DNA of 19,395 nucleotides, taken from the NCBI GenBank assembly GCA_003155565.1, contig PMDM01000206.1:1-19395 (forward strand). The letters run 5' to 3'. This document shows positions 1 through 7,353 of the stretch, piece by piece. The stretch is from Methylococcaceae bacterium (GTDB lineage: Bacteria > Pseudomonadota > Gammaproteobacteria > Methylococcales > Methylomonadaceae). The notes below the pieces were generated by a model. That model saw only the letters and a program-made list of their open reading frames with translations, was not told the DNA's origin and ran no database searches. Every line of letters begins with the position of its first letter. Within the stretch, counting starts at the first letter, position 1. Made by a program: the position numbers and the translations under genes.

Positions 1-1
1 C

Positions 2-733
2 GTAGGCAAGGTACTCAATATCCGGTTTGATCCTGAAAATGCGGGCATTATTCTGGTCGGTATTGAAGTCGATAAAAATATCGTTCTCACTAAAGGCGTT
101 TATGCCACCCTGCATCTAAAAGGTGTGACCGGACTAACCCAACTGGAATTGGAAGATGCCGGAAAAATAACCGAAAAACTTCCACCGGGGGACAACATTG
201 CCAATCGCATCCCGTTAATGCAATCCGTTACCGATAGACTGCTTAACTCCGGTGATGAGTTGTTAAAAAAAGCCGATCACCTCATGATCCGGTTAAGCAG
301 TTTATTGAATGAAGAAAATGAAAAGAATATCGTCGGCATACTCGCCAACCTGAAAACATTGAGCGGCAAATTGGCTGACCTGCAATCTAGCGTTGATAAA
401 GCATTGGTGGGTATTCCCGCATTAACCACTGACACACGAAAAACCCTTAAAAATATTGATGCGTTGGCTGGAGATTTGCAGACCTTGAGCAAAGAGGCAA
501 GAAATCTCAGCAAAAAAGTCGGCGCAGCAGCCGATACAGGCAACGTTGCTGGCAACCAGTTTGTACAAACTACCTTGCCTAAAGTTAACCAATTGCTGGC
601 TGAACTGCAAGCGGCGACAGAACAAGTAAAACGCATAGCCACAACCTTAGAAAACAACCCGCAATCGGTATTGCTAGGGCCGGAACAGCAAGAACCCGGG
701 CCCGGTGAACCGGGCTTTGAGGAGCCAAAATGA
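2..733 (+). CDS. MCE/MlaD-family substrate-binding protein of an ABC lipid transporter (5' end missing)
   Basis: The frame is open from the first bases of the window, so the gene starts upstream; the first ATG-like start inside the window is not its true start. The visible N-terminal part (about residues 1-42) reads as the end of an MCE domain: a beta-rich stretch with VGKVLNIRFD, then VGIEVDKN, then LKGVTGLTQLELED. After it comes a long helical, coiled-coil-like region of about 150 residues rich in Leu, Lys and Glu, and a Pro/Gly/Glu-rich tail. In this family (MlaD, PqiB, YebT relatives) the MCE domain forms a ring that binds lipids in the periplasm and the helices bridge towards the outer membrane. 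It overlaps the next gene by 4 bp (ATGA), so the two are translationally coupled. The permease and ATPase genes usually found with it would lie upstream, outside the window. Confidence 0.88.
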   Translation, partial: VGKVLNIRFDPENAGIILVGIEVDKNIVLTKGVYATLHLKGVTGLTQLELEDAGKITEKLPPGDNIANRIPLMQSVTDRLLNSGDELLKKADHLMIRLSSLLNEENEKNIVGILANLKTLSGKLADLQSSVDKALVGIPALTTDTRKTLKNIDALAGDLQTLSKEARNLSKKVGAAADTGNVAGNQFVQTTLPKVNQLLAELQAATEQVKRIATTLENNPQSVLLGPEQQEPGPGEPGFEEPK

Positions 734-1284
734 AAACATTAATGACTGTCATGTTAATTCTGATTGCAACCGGTTGTAGTATCTTGCCTCAAACTCAACC
801 ATCGGCAGTGCATGATTTTGGTTACCTTAGTTCGAATGCAGCGTCCGAAATCAGCATACCTACCCAACAACCGCCAATTACCGTGGAAGCACCCAAATGG
901 CTTTCCGATAACCGCATCCGCTATCGGCTGCTTTATGCGATACCCACCCAGGTGCGGTTTTATTCACTGGATCGCTGGATCGCTCCGCCACCTGAACTGT
1001 TTGAGCAATTGCTCAATGCAAGCAGTAAGCAGTGGCTCCATCCCGTAACCATTCAGCTAAACGTTTTTGAACAGCAATTTGATACCCCAGGCCAGGCAAA
1101 AGTCATTATGCACTTCACCGCCACTACGGCTTCTGCTGATAATAAGGTTAAGGCAACCAGACGGGATTTCCATCTACAAATGCCCTGCCCCACGCCTGAT
1201 GCCAAAGGCGCTGTTAACGGCTTTACCTCCTTAACGAAACAGGCGGTTGATAAGATTCAGGCTTGGATGATGGAAGCCAAATAA
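730..1284 (+). CDS. ABC-type transport auxiliary lipoprotein (PqiC-like)
   Basis: A 184-residue protein with a lipoprotein signal: a Lys near the start, a hydrophobic stretch and a lipobox ending ATGC, giving lipidated Cys16. The body has the style of the ABC transport auxiliary family (PqiC, formerly DUF330): an early segment around RYRLLYAIPTQVRFYSLDRW followed by an alternating beta/helix domain ending in a C-terminal helix (SLTKQAVDKIQAW). The family is thought to form an outer-membrane lipoprotein partner for MCE proteins in lipid transport. The ATG overlaps the stop of the upstream MCE gene, which supports both the start and a shared operon. The family call rests on pattern and neighbourhood. 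Confidence 0.8.
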   Translation: MKTLMTVMLILIATGCSILPQTQPSAVHDFGYLSSNAASEISIPTQQPPITVEAPKWLSDNRIRYRLLYAIPTQVRFYSLDRWIAPPPELFEQLLNASSKQWLHPVTIQLNVFEQQFDTPGQAKVIMHFTATTASADNKVKATRRDFHLQMPCPTPDAKGAVNGFTSLTKQAVDKIQAWMMEAK

Positions 1285-1324
1285 TCCCGTGTTATACACT
1301 GTACAGTCTTTTGCGGAATTTCTT

Positions 1325-1373
1325 ACCACGAAGGCCACGAAGTTTTATATACTTGCTTCGTGTTCTTCGTGGT
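1325..1373. repeat. Imperfect inverted repeat, 18-bp arms (CCACGAAG type)
   Basis: Arms at 1325-1342 and 1356-1373 match at 16 of 18 positions across a 13-nt AT-rich loop. Each arm is itself built of two near copies of CACGAAG, so the element is both an inverted and a short direct repeat. It lies in the 196-bp gap between the PqiC-like gene and trkA. It looks like a dispersed palindromic repeat; it has no T-tract, so a simple terminator role is unlikely. A 60-codon open frame over this area is probably not a gene. Confidence 0.75.
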
Positions 1374-1480
1374 GGAAATCAGTATATTCCGAAGTAGACA
1401 GCCATTTTTCAGATAGTATTTATCAATCAGAATCAGTAGAATACGCCACCCATGATTTTATTGGTGGTTAGTAGGAATAA

Positions 1481-2845
1481 ATGAAAATACTCATTCTTGG
1501 CGCCGGAGTTACCGGTTCCGCAGTGGCTGCTGCCTTAGCCAGCGAAGAAAACGACATTATGGTTGTGGACTTTAAGCCGCTACTCCTGGATGCGTTGAAA
1601 GAGCGTTTTGATATCGCTACCGTGGCGGGTAACGCCGCCCACCCTACCGTGCTGGAACAGGCGGGGATTCATGATACGGATATTGTGATAGCGGTTACGG
1701 ACAGCGATGAGACTAATATGTTAGCCTGTCTCGTCATCAATGCCTTGTACAGCCGCCCCAAAACCATTGCCCGGGTACGGGCGATCGAATACCTAAAGCA
1801 CCCGCAATTATTCGGCTCCAAGGGGATTCCTATCGATCATGTGATTAGCCCTGAGCAGATCGTGATGGAAGCAATCCGCAATTTGATCGACTTTCCTGGC
1901 GTCTTACATATTTCCGATTTTGCGGGTGGATTGGTGCGGCTATTTTCCGTAAAAGTTACAGAAATTGGGTTTTTAACCGGAAAAAAAATCAAAGACCTTA
2001 GCGACCGTTTAGCTAATAACAAGATTCGCGTGGCGGCCATATTCCGGCAAGGCAAACCTCTGTTGGTCAATGGTCAAGCAGTTATAGAAGCGGGGGATGA
2101 GGTCTTTATCGTAGCACCTCGCGATGAGGTGCGTCGAGTCCTGAAAGAACTCAACAAACTGGAAGCTCCGCTTAAACGCATCATTATTGCCGGTGGTGGA
2201 CATATCGGTAAGCGGTTGGGCTTGGCACTTGAAAACGACCATCAAGTCAAGATCATTGAGAAAGACCCAAGACGGGCAAAGAAAATATCCAACGAGCTGC
2301 TTAAATGTGTCATCTTAAAGGGCGACTGCGCTGATGAAACCCTACTGCTGGACGAATCCATCGATAGCACCGACCTATTCTGCGCAATAACCGATAACGA
2401 CGGAGCCAACATTATCTCTGCTTCACTGGCAAAAAGTCTGGGCGCGCGTAAAACCATTTGCCTGCTCAACCATATTTCCTACACTAAATTGCTGCCTAGA
2501 ACCGGGATTGATGTTGCCGTACTGCCCAATCAGGAAACACTGGGCAGTATATTGAAACATGTGCGCAGAGGTGATGTCGCGCAGGTCAGCTCCCTGTGTG
2601 GTGGTACTGCCGAAGCAATCGAAGCAATCGCTCACGCAACTAATGACACCCACTCGGTAGTTGGAAAACGTGTAGACACTATACAATTCCCACCAGGCAT
2701 CGTACTAGGTGCGTTGATACGTAACCAGCACGTTATCGAAATCCATCATGATACGGTATTTGAAGAAAATGACCATGTGGTCATGTTTGCAATGGAGAAA
2801 AAATTGGTTATCAACATTGAGAAAAATTTTCAACCTCTTAAATAA
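1481..2845 (+). CDS. trkA: Trk potassium uptake regulatory subunit TrkA
   Basis: 454 residues, close to the usual TrkA length of about 458. It is a peripheral cytoplasmic subunit that binds NAD(H)/nucleotides and gates the TrkH/TrkG potassium channel. The protein has the duplicated architecture RCK_N-RCK_C-RCK_N-RCK_C. The first Rossmann motif is GAGVTG at residues 7-12, the second is GGGHIG around residues 238-243. The motif VISPEQ in the first half and LPNQETLGSILKHVRRGDV in the second half are typical. The start is supported by an AGGA ribosome site 7 nt upstream. trkH follows after 107 bp, but an intrinsic terminator lies between them, so transcription of trkH may be partly or wholly independent. 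Confidence 0.95.
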   Translation: MKILILGAGVTGSAVAAALASEENDIMVVDFKPLLLDALKERFDIATVAGNAAHPTVLEQAGIHDTDIVIAVTDSDETNMLACLVINALYSRPKTIARVRAIEYLKHPQLFGSKGIPIDHVISPEQIVMEAIRNLIDFPGVLHISDFAGGLVRLFSVKVTEIGFLTGKKIKDLSDRLANNKIRVAAIFRQGKPLLVNGQAVIEAGDEVFIVAPRDEVRRVLKELNKLEAPLKRIIIAGGGHIGKRLGLALENDHQVKIIEKDPRRAKKISNELLKCVILKGDCADETLLLDESIDSTDLFCAITDNDGANIISASLAKSLGARKTICLLNHISYTKLLPRTGIDVAVLPNQETLGSILKHVRRGDVAQVSSLCGGTAEAIEAIAHATNDTHSVVGKRVDTIQFPPGIVLGALIRNQHVIEIHHDTVFEENDHVVMFAMEKKLVINIEKNFQPLK

Positions 2846-2884
2846 ATACAGCAAAAGCGCAAGGCAAAAAACTCAAGGGGGACA

Positions 2885-2909
2885 GGCACAACACTTGTGC
2901 CTTATTTTT
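2885..2909 (+). terminator. Intrinsic terminator between trkA and trkH
   Basis: A perfect 7-bp stem (GGCACAA at 2885-2891, TTGTGCC at 2895-2901) with a 3-nt loop is followed directly by TTATTTTT. It can be nested inside weaker outer pairings (GGAC at 2880-2883 with GTCC at 2910-2913, AAGGC at 2861-2865 with GCCTT at 2918-2922). It should end or attenuate trkA transcripts before trkH. Confidence 0.75.
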
Positions 2910-2952
2910 GTCCTTTCGCCTTTTTGTTAGTGCATAAACTTTACACAGTTCA

Positions 2953-4410
2953 ATGAATTCCATTCTTACGATCATACACATCTTCGGCGTAGTTATTATG
3001 GTCTTCAGTGGCTTAATGTCCACTTGTTTGCTGACTTCAAAAATTTTCGAAGATAGCGCCACTAACGCTTTTTTCGAAGCGACTTTAATTACTTTATTGA
3101 CTGGCTTTTTAATGTTTTGGTTAACGAGACGGTCATCTAAAAAGGTATCAAAGCGGGCGGGTTTTTTGTTAGTGACACTGTGCTGGTCACTGGCATCAGT
3201 GTTTTGTACGCTCCCTCTGCTACTTTATTTACCCGAATTGAGTTTTGTTGATGCTTATTTCGAGGTTATTTCCGGCCTCACCACAACCGGGGCGACGGTA
3301 CTTAGTGGCCTAGACCGTTTGCCGATGTCAATTAACCTGTGGCGGCATGAATTGACCTGGTTTGGTGGCATAGGAATCATTGTTTTTGCTGTAGCTATTT
3401 TGCCTATTTTAGGCATTGGCGGCATGCAATTGCTTAAGTCGGAATCGCCCGGTTCTATCAAGGAATCCGATTTACCGCCCCGCATAGCACAAACTGCGAA
3501 AGCCTTATGGTTAGCTTATGTCGCCATTACTTTTGTTTGCGTCATCTCTTTACGTTTGGCAGGAATGAACTGGTTTGATGCAGTTTGTCATGCGTTTTCA
3601 GCGATGAGTCTGGGCGGATTTTCCACGCACGACAGCAGCGTGAGTTTTTTCAATTCCTTGTCCATAGAAATCGTATTAACGATTTTTCAGCTACTGGCAG
3701 CGATGAATTTTGCCACTCATTTCCTGGCTCTCAGAAAACGTTCATTTAAGCCTTACATTAAAGACATAGAAGTGCGTGGTATGCTTTATGTGGTACTCGG
3801 AAGCTGTGTGATGTCGGCATTTGTGTTGTGGCATTACGGCACTTATCCAGATTTTTTGACTGCTTTGCGCCATGCCACGTTTAATTTGGTCACTGTTGCA
3901 ACTACCTCTGGCTATATGACTCAGGATTTTAATCAGTGGCCTATTTTCGTATCGATGTGGATGCTGTTCCTGAGTTGTATTTCTGTTTCCTCCGGCTCTA
4001 CGGGCGGCGGTATTCGGATGATACGAACGATTATTCTAATGAAACAAACACGGCTTGAGATGTTCAAGTTTATTCATCCTTATGCCGTTAAATCGCTTAA
4101 AGTGGGCGATAATGTAATTAGCAACGACATTATTACTTCGGTAACAGGTTACATTTTTCTCTATTTTATGTGCGTAGTTGTTCTGGTATTTACACTGCTG
4201 TTGAGTGGCCTGGATTTTATTACAGCCTTTTCTGCTATCATCGCCTGTTTTAATAATGCCGGCCCCGGCCTTAATCTTGTCGGCCCTGCAAGTAATTACG
4301 CCGTTTTAAGCGATTTTCAAACTAATATTTGCACCTTTGCGATGCTTTTAGGGCGTGTACAAATTTTCTCCATCATCATCTTATTCGTACCGGAGTTTTG
4401 GCGGAAATAA
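2953..4410 (+). CDS. trkH: Trk potassium transporter membrane subunit TrkH
   Basis: 485 residues, matching the TrkH family, an inner-membrane K+ channel/transporter with four repeated membrane-pore-membrane units. The four selectivity-loop segments are visible in order: SGLTTTGATV, SAMSLGGFST, TVATTSGYMT and ACFNNAGPGL, each with the expected central Gly. The GGIGIIVFAVAILPILGIGG stretch after the first pore loop is typical of the family. No clear Shine-Dalgarno is seen before the ATG, but the N-terminal helix of known TrkH proteins aligns with this start. It works with TrkA encoded upstream. It is convergent with the AI-2E-family gene and only about 30 bp separate the two stops. Confidence 0.95.
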   Translation: MNSILTIIHIFGVVIMVFSGLMSTCLLTSKIFEDSATNAFFEATLITLLTGFLMFWLTRRSSKKVSKRAGFLLVTLCWSLASVFCTLPLLLYLPELSFVDAYFEVISGLTTTGATVLSGLDRLPMSINLWRHELTWFGGIGIIVFAVAILPILGIGGMQLLKSESPGSIKESDLPPRIAQTAKALWLAYVAITFVCVISLRLAGMNWFDAVCHAFSAMSLGGFSTHDSSVSFFNSLSIEIVLTIFQLLAAMNFATHFLALRKRSFKPYIKDIEVRGMLYVVLGSCVMSAFVLWHYGTYPDFLTALRHATFNLVTVATTSGYMTQDFNQWPIFVSMWMLFLSCISVSSGSTGGGIRMIRTIILMKQTRLEMFKFIHPYAVKSLKVGDNVISNDIITSVTGYIFLYFMCVVVLVFTLLLSGLDFITAFSAIIACFNNAGPGLNLVGPASNYAVLSDFQTNICTFAMLLGRVQIFSIIILFVPEFWRK

Positions 4411-4441
4411 GCCCTTAGCAAGTGCGGATACTCCCACGCAA

Positions 4442-5530
4442 TCAGGCCGCATGACCCTCGATCTGCGGCCAAGCTGTTAACACTGCTTTGACAACAGTGG
4501 CAAGGGGAATAGCCAAAAAGACGCCCCAAAAACCCCACAGCCCGCCAAAAAACAAGATAGCAATAATAATGGCGATAGCATGTAAATTGACGGCTTCAGA
4601 AAACAACACCGGCACCAGAACAACGCCATCCAAGGCTTGGATTATCGAATAGGCGATAACCACATACATAAAATGATCGTCACTCAAACCCCATTGAAAA
4701 TAGGCGACCAGTAGCACCGGAAAAGTCACCAAAGTCGCGCCAACATAAGGAATAATCACAGATAAGCCCATCAATACCGACAACAACATGGCGTAATTCA
4801 GCCCCATCGTTTGGTAAGTCACATAACTGACCACCCACAGAATGAAAACTTCGCCAAATTTACCGCGCACATAATTGCCGATTTGCATTTCAATCTCTTC
4901 CCAAACCCGTACACTTAAATGCCTGTCCCGTGGCAAATACTGTAAAACCCAGCCAACCAAAACGTTTTTATCTTTTAGAAAGAAAAATACCATCATGGGC
5001 ACCAAAAACAGATACACCAAGGCGCTGGCCAAGCCGACTACCGATGCCGCCGATACTGACAGCACGTTTTGGCCATAAACCAGCAATTCCTTCTGAATGG
5101 TGAACATAATTTCCTGGATTTTATTTTCGGTAATAAACTGTGGATACCTTTCTGGCAAACGCATGATCTGGGTTTGCATTCTGCTGATGAACGCAGGAAT
5201 ATGTTGAACTAATTCGACAGCCTGCTGCGTAATGATGGGCATTAAATAAAATAAAAGGAAAACCAAGCCCGCCATAAAACCCGAAAACACAAGGCCAACC
5301 GCAACTAATCGTGGTAAACCCATGCTTTCAATCCTGTCAACCAATCCTTCCAAAAAATAAGCCAAGACAACTGACACATACACGGGCTTCAACAAATCGG
5401 ACAGGTAATAAATCAAGACAAAGCTGACCAGCAAGATAATAGCTAGCGAAAAAGCCTGCGAATTCGGCAAAAAACGGTTAAACCGCTCTTTTAAAAACCG
5501 CTTATTGACAAAGTAAGGGTTGGTATCCAT
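4442..5530 (-). CDS. AI-2E/PerM-family membrane transporter
   Basis: A 362-residue polytopic membrane protein from the chosen ATG. It has the AI-2E/PerM pattern: hydrophobic segments near the N-terminus (LAIILLVSFVLIYYLS, VVLAYFLEGLVDRIE), a central amphipathic soluble stretch, and a C-terminal half with FFFLKDK, GKFGEVFILWVVSY, LSVIIPYVGATLVTFPV, and GFWGVFLAIPLATVVKA. Members include TqsA-type exporters of autoinducer-2 and proteins linked to Na+/H+ exchange or permease roles, so the substrate cannot be named. A TTG 9 bp further upstream (5539) could extend it by three residues. The ATG at 5530 has no good ribosome site; the only strong one (GGAGG) lies about 40 nt upstream, ahead of an ATG followed at once by a stop. 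Confidence 0.85.
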   Translation of the reverse strand: MDTNPYFVNKRFLKERFNRFLPNSQAFSLAIILLVSFVLIYYLSDLLKPVYVSVVLAYFLEGLVDRIESMGLPRLVAVGLVFSGFMAGLVFLLFYLMPIITQQAVELVQHIPAFISRMQTQIMRLPERYPQFITENKIQEIMFTIQKELLVYGQNVLSVSAASVVGLASALVYLFLVPMMVFFFLKDKNVLVGWVLQYLPRDRHLSVRVWEEIEMQIGNYVRGKFGEVFILWVVSYVTYQTMGLNYAMLLSVLMGLSVIIPYVGATLVTFPVLLVAYFQWGLSDDHFMYVVIAYSIIQALDGVVLVPVLFSEAVNLHAIAIIIAILFFGGLWGFWGVFLAIPLATVVKAVLTAWPQIEGHAA

Positions 5531-5560
5531 TGATGACAAGTTGATGATGCGTTTACTGGC

Positions 5561-5575
5561 TTACATTCTACCTCC
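5561..5575 (-). promoter_or_regulatory. Strong Shine-Dalgarno followed by a start-stop codon pair upstream of the AI-2E-family gene
   Basis: On the minus strand GGAGG (5575-5571) is followed after 5 nt by ATG TAA (5566-5561). The TAA is in the same frame as the transporter, 30 nt before its ATG at 5530. The only good ribosome site of the leader therefore serves a one-codon open frame. It could be a translational control element or chance. Confidence 0.35.
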
Positions 5576-5607
5576 AATAAATGGCTTACACCTATGAAAA
5601 CTGCTAC

Positions 5608-6264
5608 TTAGGTTCGGGTCTTGATATTTAATTCGATGTAAGGGCAACACTGGTATTTTTGATCGTAAGACATTAGCAAGAACGCCCGGCTGATGAGGGA
5701 GTAAAACTTGAATGGGTATTCAGACAATATGGGATGCGTGTAATCAAAGTTCAGTATAGGTTCATCCGTATGAATGACGAGCATATAGACATCATAAGGG
5801 CCGCCTTTGAGATTTGTTGAGACATCCTTCGCCTTAAGCCGGTGAGCAATTGATTTAATTAGCTTATCTTCGCTCCATTCAGCTTGTTGACTGGTATCAC
5901 CGTTCTTATAAGCCATAATAGCCACAGGATCGACCAGCTCAGTCACTTCTATACCCAGCTTGCCACCCTCATACAAAATAGCTTCGCAATCTGGCGGATC
6001 ATTACCTCGGCCTCGTGCACGCAAGGAGTTGAAAAAACCGGCATTGGCTTTCTCCAGCGATTCTTTTAAAGAATCCACAATCGCCCATTCTTCAAGTTGC
6101 CGGTCTACCGGCCAAGCGAAAAAATCACTGTAGCCGCGTTTTTTCTGCTTGACTTGGTCTAAGGCTTGGGCTGTGTTATTTTCATCAGATTTATCATGAT
6201 CCATTTGTAAGCCTATTTGGAATATCGATTCTCTCCTATTGGGAGTTTTATTAAGCACCAACAT
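5608..6264 (-). CDS. Hypothetical protein, possible PD-(D/E)XK nuclease-like fold
   Basis: 218 residues from the 6264 ATG, or 198 from a second ATG at 6201 (beginning MDHDKS); neither has a convincing ribosome site, and the shorter form is more plausible because the protein-like region starts later. No named family is recognised with certainty. The central part has an acidic residue pair in a helix (QLEEW, 56-60), then DPPDCEA (89-95), then a strand GIEVTEL (104-110). This spacing is like the Glu...Asp...Glu-x-Lys core of restriction-endonuclease-fold proteins, with Thr in place of the Lys. A later helix with WSEDKL and a hydrophobic strand YMLVIHT fit that fold. No signal peptide or membrane segment is seen. 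It stands alone on the minus strand, 77 bp upstream of the AI-2E-family gene. Its function is unknown. Confidence 0.6.
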   Translation of the reverse strand: MLVLNKTPNRRESIFQIGLQMDHDKSDENNTAQALDQVKQKKRGYSDFFAWPVDRQLEEWAIVDSLKESLEKANAGFFNSLRARGRGNDPPDCEAILYEGGKLGIEVTELVDPVAIMAYKNGDTSQQAEWSEDKLIKSIAHRLKAKDVSTNLKGGPYDVYMLVIHTDEPILNFDYTHPILSEYPFKFYSLISRAFLLMSYDQKYQCCPYIELNIKTRT

Positions 6265-6464
6265 AATGAAAAATAAAACACCTAAGCTGAAGACAAATAA
6301 TAATTAAATCAATCTGTTAAATACTTTAGTATGCAATGCTAACGCATATCATAAAACAACATTCTTAAAATCCTTAGTATCCTAATGCTTTTTTGGGCAA
6401 ATATCTCTGGTGGATGTAGTCGTTCTAAACCCACAGAGCATCTCAGAAAAGTTTACTTTTAATA

Positions 6465-6491
6465 TTAACAGTGTTAATTTAACAACGTTAA
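6465..6491. promoter_or_regulatory. Twin palindromic operator candidate upstream of the TetR gene
   Basis: Two perfect palindromes of the form TTAAC-N3-GTTAA lie side by side: 6465-6477 (spacer AGT) and 6479-6491 (spacer AAC). Their centres are 14 bp apart with one base between them, and the second ends 17 bp before the ATG at 6509. A weak promoter-like pair (TTTACT at 6452-6457, TAATTT at 6475-6480) would overlap them. Position and symmetry suggest autoregulation by the TetR protein. Confidence 0.6.
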
Positions 6492-6508
6492 CCATTACTT
6501 TACCTGTT

Positions 6509-7168
6509 ATGCCTCCAAAATCTAAATCGCCAGAAGACCGTGAAAAATTACGCACCAGCATCCTGGATGCGGCAAGATCACTGTTTGTAGAGCGCGGCAT
6601 CGAAGCGGTTTCCATGCGCGAAATAGCCAAAAAAATCAATTACTCAGCCACCACTTTATACCATCACTTCGCTGATAAAGAAGCATTGTTACAAGCAGTA
6701 TGTGATGAAGACTTTTTAGCGCTCGCCTGTGGCATGCGCGAGATTATGCAAATACCCGATTTAATTACGCGTATTCAAGCGCTATGTAAAGGCTATGCCC
6801 TGTTTGCGCTGCAACACCCCAACCACTATCGTCTGATGTTCATGACTCCCCGTGCGCCATGTAATTTGGAGATCACTCAAATTCAACAAGGTGACACGGA
6901 ACAAGATGCCTACGCGCAGTTAAAGTTAGTGGTGCAAGAAGCATTCGATGCAGGTTTGTTCAAGTTCGAACTGACAGATTTTGAACTGATCGCCCAAACC
7001 TTATGGGCAGGTACGCATGGCGTGTGTTCCCTTGAAATTGCACTGGGGCATGAGACCTGGATTCACTGGACTAACGTAGAGGCACGGTTAAGTTTAATGC
7101 AAAGCGCGATTTTATGGGGGCTGTTACGTCAACCTGAAAGCCTTGGTTTTGAAACTGCAACAAACTGA
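6509..7168 (+). CDS. TetR/AcrR-family transcriptional regulator
   Basis: 219 residues from ATG 6509. A longer frame opens at a GTG at 6410, but those extra 33 residues look non-protein-like and would contain the palindromic operator, so the later start is preferred; no clear ribosome site helps. The N-terminal DNA-binding domain is typical: ILDAARSLFVERGIEAVSMR, then EIAKKINYSATTLYHHF, then DKEALLQAVC. The C-terminal half has LWAGTHGVCSLEIALG, the pattern of WHG-type TetR ligand domains. These proteins are dimeric repressors released by a small ligand. It precedes an RND efflux pair on the same strand by 185 bp, so it probably controls that pair as well as itself. The ligand is unknown. Confidence 0.9.
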   Translation: MPPKSKSPEDREKLRTSILDAARSLFVERGIEAVSMREIAKKINYSATTLYHHFADKEALLQAVCDEDFLALACGMREIMQIPDLITRIQALCKGYALFALQHPNHYRLMFMTPRAPCNLEITQIQQGDTEQDAYAQLKLVVQEAFDAGLFKFELTDFELIAQTLWAGTHGVCSLEIALGHETWIHWTNVEARLSLMQSAILWGLLRQPESLGFETATN

Positions 7169-7192
7169 ACATTTTGACCCGGCAATTACATC

Positions 7193-7220
7193 GTTCCCCT
7201 GCTCTAGCGTGGAAACTATA
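7193..7220. repeat. Degenerate palindromic repeat, copy 1 (TTCCC...GGAAAC type)
   Basis: An imperfect hairpin sequence (GTTCCCCTGCTC / TAGCGTGGAAAC) followed by TATA. It resembles the small palindromes of the CCCACGCT/AGCGTGGGAAC kind that are dispersed in many gammaproteobacteria. The last 19 bases match the copy at 11629-11660 at 14 positions. It sits between the TetR gene and the adaptor gene. Confidence 0.5.
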
Positions 7221-7353
7221 GATGAATAGTTGGATTGGCAATGGTGAGTTACATCGCGCCTTAAAGCTCAGTAACATATTAAAAACAGCGTGTTATGCAG
7301 ACTAACCCATCCTGCACAACTACACATACTCGCACAGTCAAGCATTCTACATT

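Noticed and set aside
1289..1471. 60-codon open frame across the inverted repeat upstream of trkA
   Set aside because: Its sequence is set by the repeat arms, it has no ribosome site and no protein-like pattern.
4445..4470. GGCCGCA/TGCGGCC hairpin at the convergent trkH and AI-2E-family gene ends
   Set aside because: It lies within the last codons of the minus-strand gene and has no T-tract on either side, so it was not called a terminator.
6410..6508. GTG-started N-terminal extension of the TetR gene
   Set aside because: The 33 extra residues do not resemble a TetR N-terminus and their codons cover the twin palindromes, which fit an operator better.
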